NCBI GenBank assembly: GCA_946885755.1
Contig: CAMPHB010000121.1
Location: forward strand, 1-5,106
Reading direction: 5' to 3'
Source: an uncultured Methylophaga sp.
Lineage (GTDB): Bacteria > Pseudomonadota > Gammaproteobacteria > Nitrosococcales > Methylophagaceae
DNA: 5,106 nt
A model generated the notes under the pieces. It was not told the origin of the DNA. It was given only the letters and a program-made list of their open reading frames with translations, and ran no database searches. The position numbers and the translations under genes are program-made. Below, one piece after another: positions 1-5,106 of this stretch (the first letter of the stretch is position 1; the number at the start of each line of letters is the position of its first letter).

Positions 1-1
1 A

Positions 2-28
2 GGTGTGATGATCTTCACCGACTTGTAA
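2..28 (+). CDS. Possible C-terminal tail of an upstream gene (partial, unidentified)
   Basis: An open frame enters from the left edge and reads GVMIFTDL before a TAA at 26-28. The stop lies only four bases before the stem of an intrinsic terminator, which is where the end of a transcription unit is expected. The other two plus-strand frames fit less well: one stops at once (6-8) and the other runs into the terminator stem (40-42). Eight residues are too few to assign a family. A minus-strand gene ending just left of the window cannot be excluded, because the terminator could also work in that direction. Confidence 0.4.
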   Translation, partial: GVMIFTDL

Positions 29-32
29 AAAG

Positions 33-55
33 AAGCGGCTGAGGCCGCTTTTTTT
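33..55 (+). terminator. Rho-independent terminator, possibly bidirectional
   Basis: A perfect 7-bp stem, AAGCGGC (33-39) with GCCGCTT (44-50), closes on a TGAG loop and runs into seven T residues (49-55). This is a classic intrinsic terminator. An A-rich run (27-34, broken by one G) on the left gives the minus-strand transcript a similar but interrupted U tract, so it may stop transcription both ways. It separates the upstream gene from the leuS unit, which implies that leuS has its own promoter downstream of base 55. Confidence 0.92.
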
Positions 56-83
56 GTTTCTGAAGTCAGTTTTTGCTCAGCCA

Positions 84-112
84 TTGCCCGAAAAGCCAGC
101 CAATGCTTTAAG
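84..112 (+). promoter_or_regulatory. Weak candidate sigma-70 promoter for the leuS unit
   Basis: TTGCCC (84-89) and TTTAAG (107-112) are separated by 17 bases, and each matches four of six consensus positions. A promoter is expected somewhere between the terminator and leuS, and this is the best-spaced pair I found by eye. Neither box is strong, there is no extended -10, and other AT-rich stretches in the leader (for example near 143-151) could serve instead with a poor -35. Initiation here would leave the 121-142 hairpin inside the 5' UTR. Confidence 0.25.
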
Positions 113-120
113 CCTGAACC

Positions 121-2623
<2,503 letters not shown>

Positions 2624-2639
2624 TTTAAAGGAAACTGTC

Positions 2640-3143
2640 ATGCAAATGCCCCAATCCCTGAAGTTCAGCCTGATTGCATTGTTGGCGATGCTGCTGGTGG
2701 CCTGTGGTTTTCAGTTGCGCGGTGCGGCAGACATACCGGCATCCATTCAAACCATGTACATGCAGGGCATCAATATCCGTGACGGATTTGGTTTGCAGCT
2801 AAAACGCACCCTGAATCGCAATGGAATTGAAGTGCTCAGTGAATATCAGGAAGGTTCGGCATTGATGAGCTTTAAAACCAATCGCTTGCAACGCCGTGTG
2901 ATGTCGGTGGGTGTGCAAACGGCCAAGGTTTCAGAGTATGAACTGATCCTTGATGTGGTATTTGATTTGAGTGATGCCGATCAAAACAAATTGATTGAAA
3001 ACGAGCGTTTTGAGGCGCGGCGTGATTATCAGTTTGACCCGCAATCGGTGCTGGGTCGTGATGCCGAAGAAGAATTGTTGCGTGCGGAAATGTACGACCA
3101 GATCAGTCAGGCTATTCTGCGCCGTTTGTCGGCACTGGACTAA
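2640..3143 (+). CDS. lptE: LPS-assembly lipoprotein LptE (formerly RlpB)
   Basis: LptE is the outer-membrane lipoprotein that plugs the LptD beta-barrel and helps insert lipopolysaccharide into the outer leaflet. The 167-residue product begins with a lipoprotein signal: basic K8, a hydrophobic stretch (9-20) and lipobox LVAC with the acylated cysteine at 22. The mature protein opens with CGFQLRG (22-28), the hallmark of the family. The conserved RRDYQFDP...LGRDAEEELLRAEM block spans 127-151 and ends in a helix. It is somewhat shorter than the E. coli protein (about 190 residues as I recall), mainly at the C-terminus. The ATG at 2640 is preceded by AAGGA (2628-2632) at seven bases; an ATG two codons later is too far from it, and a TTG at 2616 inside leuS has no support. 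The gene begins 16 bases after leuS and is probably cotranscribed with it. Confidence 0.95.
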   Translation: MQMPQSLKFSLIALLAMLLVACGFQLRGAADIPASIQTMYMQGINIRDGFGLQLKRTLNRNGIEVLSEYQEGSALMSFKTNRLQRRVMSVGVQTAKVSEYELILDVVFDLSDADQNKLIENERFEARRDYQFDPQSVLGRDAEEELLRAEMYDQISQAILRRLSALD

Positions 3144-3152
3144 GCCCGGCGC

Positions 3153-4187
3153 ATGCGCCTTCGCGTTGAACAATTAGCCCAACAATTAACATCTGGCATC
3201 AAGCCGGTTGTAGTGATTTCCGGTGATGAAGCATTACTGGTTGAAGAAGCTGCCGACACCGTTCGCAGTGCAGCACGTCAGCAAGGTTTTATTGAGCGTG
3301 ATGTCTGGCATGCCGATGGCCGTTTTGACTGGCAACAAATCGATAAAGCCGATGCCAGTCTGTCATTGTTTGCCAGCAAAAAACTGATTGAAATACGTCT
3401 GCCGGGCGCTGCGCCTGGCAAAGACGGTGGCGAATGGCTGCGTCGTTATGCCGAACAGCGTAATCCTGATAGCGTGTTATTACTGATAAGCGGCAAGCTG
3501 GATGGCAAACAGCAAAAAGCCAAGTGGTATCAGGCGCTGGATAAATCGGGGCTTACCGTGCCAGTCTGGCCAGTATCAGCAGAACATTTACCGCGCTGGA
3601 TCCAGCAGCGCTTACAATCGCGTAATTTACAGGCCGATCCGGCCGTCGCCACTTTGCTGGCACAACGTCTGGAGGGCAACCTGTTCGCCGCCGCCCAGGA
3701 AATCGATAAACTGGCTTTATTAAGCAGCGATGGGCGTATTGATGCGCAATTAGTACGTGACAGTGTGGCCGACAGCGCCCGCTTTGAAGCCTTCGGGCTG
3801 ATTGATGTGATCCAGCAGGGGCAAAGCAGCAAAATTCCACGCATACTGGCCGCTTTACGTGCTGAGGGCGCTGATGTCATGGCGGTGTTTTCAGCCGTTT
3901 CCTGGTCGGTGCAGCGGCATGCAGATATGGCGCAGCAACTTGCCAGTGGTCAGTCATCACAACAGGTTTTTAGTCAGATGCGGCCGCCAGTGTGGGACAA
4001 TATGCGCCCGCAAACGCTGCAGACCATCAAACGACATCCGCCGCGGCGCTGGCTGGCCTTTATCAGTCAACTGGCAGACATTGATAAAGCCGCCAAAGGC
4101 TATGTTGACAGCGATGATGGCTGGCGTTTACTGGAAAGGCTGTGTTTGCAATTAGCGGCCGCTGACGTGCTGGACAAAGTTTCCTGA
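3153..4187 (+). CDS. holA: DNA polymerase III delta subunit (clamp loader)
   Basis: The delta subunit is the clamp-loader component that binds and opens the beta sliding clamp during replication. At 344 residues it is the usual size (E. coli HolA is about 343). It starts MRLRVEQL and has a short GDEALL segment (24-29) where related proteins read G(N/D)(D/E)xLL. SLFASKK is at 71-77, LEGNL at 173-177 in the helical region, and VWDNMR at 280-285 in the C-terminal collar domain. Overall similarity to HolA is moderate, as usual for this fast-evolving family, but these landmarks occur in order. The ATG lies nine bases after the lptE stop with no convincing Shine-Dalgarno, which suggests translational coupling to lptE. 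The lptE stop is in the same frame, so no longer N-terminus is possible. Confidence 0.95.
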   Translation: MRLRVEQLAQQLTSGIKPVVVISGDEALLVEEAADTVRSAARQQGFIERDVWHADGRFDWQQIDKADASLSLFASKKLIEIRLPGAAPGKDGGEWLRRYAEQRNPDSVLLLISGKLDGKQQKAKWYQALDKSGLTVPVWPVSAEHLPRWIQQRLQSRNLQADPAVATLLAQRLEGNLFAAAQEIDKLALLSSDGRIDAQLVRDSVADSARFEAFGLIDVIQQGQSSKIPRILAALRAEGADVMAVFSAVSWSVQRHADMAQQLASGQSSQQVFSQMRPPVWDNMRPQTLQTIKRHPPRRWLAFISQLADIDKAAKGYVDSDDGWRLLERLCLQLAAADVLDKVS

Positions 4188-4200
4188 GCAGGGTTTTGAC

Positions 4201-4214
4201 GAGGATTTAATGTG
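4201..4214 (+). promoter_or_regulatory. Ribosome binding site and GTG start of proA
   Basis: GAGGA (4201-4205) is followed six bases later by GTG (4212-4214), which opens the proA frame. An ATG at 4210 is closer to the site but is followed directly by TGA, so it cannot start proA. The next in-frame ATG (4230) has no ribosome binding site, and using it would remove the usual N-terminal residues before the YM pair seen in ProA proteins. GTG at 4212 is therefore the best start. Confidence 0.8.
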
Positions 4215-5106
4215 AATATTGCGCAATATATGCAAACGCTTGGACAGCAGGCGCGTGATGCCAGCCGGGCATTGGCGCGTGCCGGCAGTGAACAAAAAAA
4301 TACCGCTTTGCTGGCAATGGCGGCGGCGATCCGTGCCTCAGCTGATTTGCTAAAGCAGGAAAATGCCAAAGATTTAATTGCCGGACAAGACAAAGGCCTT
4401 GATGCTGCTTTATTGGACCGCTTAACGCTCACCGATGCGCGTATTGAAAGTATGGCTGAAGGCTTAGAGCAAATTGCGGCATTACCGGATCCCGTCGGTG
4501 AAATCAGCAATATGACTTACCGGCCATCGGGCATTCAGCTTGGGCAAATGCGCGTGCCGTTGGGGGTTATTGGTATTATTTATGAATCGCGGCCCAATGT
4601 GACGGCCGATGCGGCCGGTTTATGTCTGAAATCGGGCAATGCGACGATTTTGCGCGGTGGCAGTGAGGCCATGCATTCCAATCAGGCGATTGCTGCCTGC
4701 ATTCAGCAGGGACTGGCCGAAGCTGATTTGCCGGCGGCCAGTATTCAGGTGGTCTCGACTACGGACAGAGTCGCGGTCGGCCATTTAATTACTATGCCGG
4801 AATATGTTGATGTCATTGTACCGCGCGGTGGTAAAACTCTGATTGAGCGTATCAGCAGAGATGCCCGGGTGCCGGTGATTAAACATCTGGATGGTATTTG
4901 TCATGTTTATATTGACGATCAGGCCGATATTCAGATGGCGCAGGACATCGCCTTTAACGCCAAAAGCCACCGTTACGGTGTGTGTAATGCCATGGAAACC
5001 TTGCTGGTGCATCAGGCAATTGCCGATAAAGTATTGCCAGAACTGGCGCTACGGTTTCAGGCGGAAGGTGTGGAACTGCGTGGCTGTGAAAGGGTAAGAC
5101 AAATTC
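4212..5106 (+). CDS. proA: Gamma-glutamyl phosphate reductase (partial, 3' end missing)
   Basis: ProA is the second enzyme of proline synthesis; it reduces L-glutamyl 5-phosphate to glutamate 5-semialdehyde with NADPH in the cytoplasm. The frame runs from GTG at 4212 to the window edge without a stop, giving 298 complete codons of about 420. It has the aldehyde-dehydrogenase-like fold markers of the family: [17 protein letters not shown] (114-130), [14 protein letters not shown] (140-153), PRGGK (204-208), [12 protein letters not shown] (220-231) and [11 protein letters not shown] with the expected catalytic cysteine at 258. The visible part ends in GCERVRQI, a conserved stretch. The missing part should hold the rest of the C-terminal half. 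It begins 24 bases after holA with no terminator between. In several gammaproteobacteria proA precedes nadD, so nadD is a reasonable guess for the next gene. No frameshift or missing key residue is visible. Confidence 0.96.
   Translation, partial: MNIAQYMQTLGQQARDASRALARAGSEQKNTALLAMAAAIRASADLLKQENAKDLIAGQDKGLDAALLDRLTLTDARIESMAEGLEQIAALPDPVGEISNMTYRPSGIQLGQMRVPLGVIGIIYESRPNVTADAAGLCLKSGNATILRGGSEAMHSNQAIAACIQQGLAEADLPAASIQVVSTTDRVAVGHLITMPEYVDVIVPRGGKTLIERISRDARVPVIKHLDGICHVYIDDQADIQMAQDIAFNAKSHRYGVCNAMETLLVHQAIADKVLPELALRFQAEGVELRGCERVRQI

Noticed and set aside
4100..4510. A 136-codon minus-strand open frame across the holA-proA junction
   Set aside because: It overlaps two well-supported genes on the other strand and its serine- and alanine-rich product looks like a reverse-strand shadow.

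Overview
The window is an ordinary housekeeping block from a Gram-negative bacterium, almost certainly a gammaproteobacterium. Three things point there: the order leuS-lptE-holA, which is a well-known gammaproteobacterial arrangement; an LPS-assembly lipoprotein, which requires an outer membrane; and the protein sequences themselves. The genus cannot be resolved. The LeuRS lacks the insertion before KMSKS that I remember from the E. coli and Pseudomonas enzymes and carries a cysteine ribbon instead, so the source is probably not close to Enterobacterales or Pseudomonas. Base composition looks near 50% GC and even throughout, with no sign of recent transfer.

Layout. Bases 1-28 may be the last codons of an upstream plus-strand gene, closed by a strong intrinsic terminator (33-55). 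A leader of about 110 bases follows, with a possible weak promoter, a GC-rich hairpin (121-142) and two tiny leucine-ending mini-ORFs. Then come four plus-strand genes with short gaps and no terminator between them: leuS (170-2623), lptE (2640-3143), holA (3153-4187) and proA (4212 to the window end, incomplete). The gaps are 16, 9 and 24 bases, so one transcript is likely. proA starts at GTG and runs off the right edge.

The genes serve unrelated core functions: charging tRNA-Leu, delivering LPS to the outer surface, loading the replicative clamp, and making proline. What they share is steady expression during growth, not a pathway. In related genomes nadD, rsfS and rlmH often follow, which is a prediction for the sequence beyond the edge.

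I found no mobile element, CRISPR array, RNA gene or phage feature, and no novel multi-gene system. The points worth a second look are the leuS leader, the compact LeuRS architecture, and the start-stop ATGTGA overlapping the proA start.
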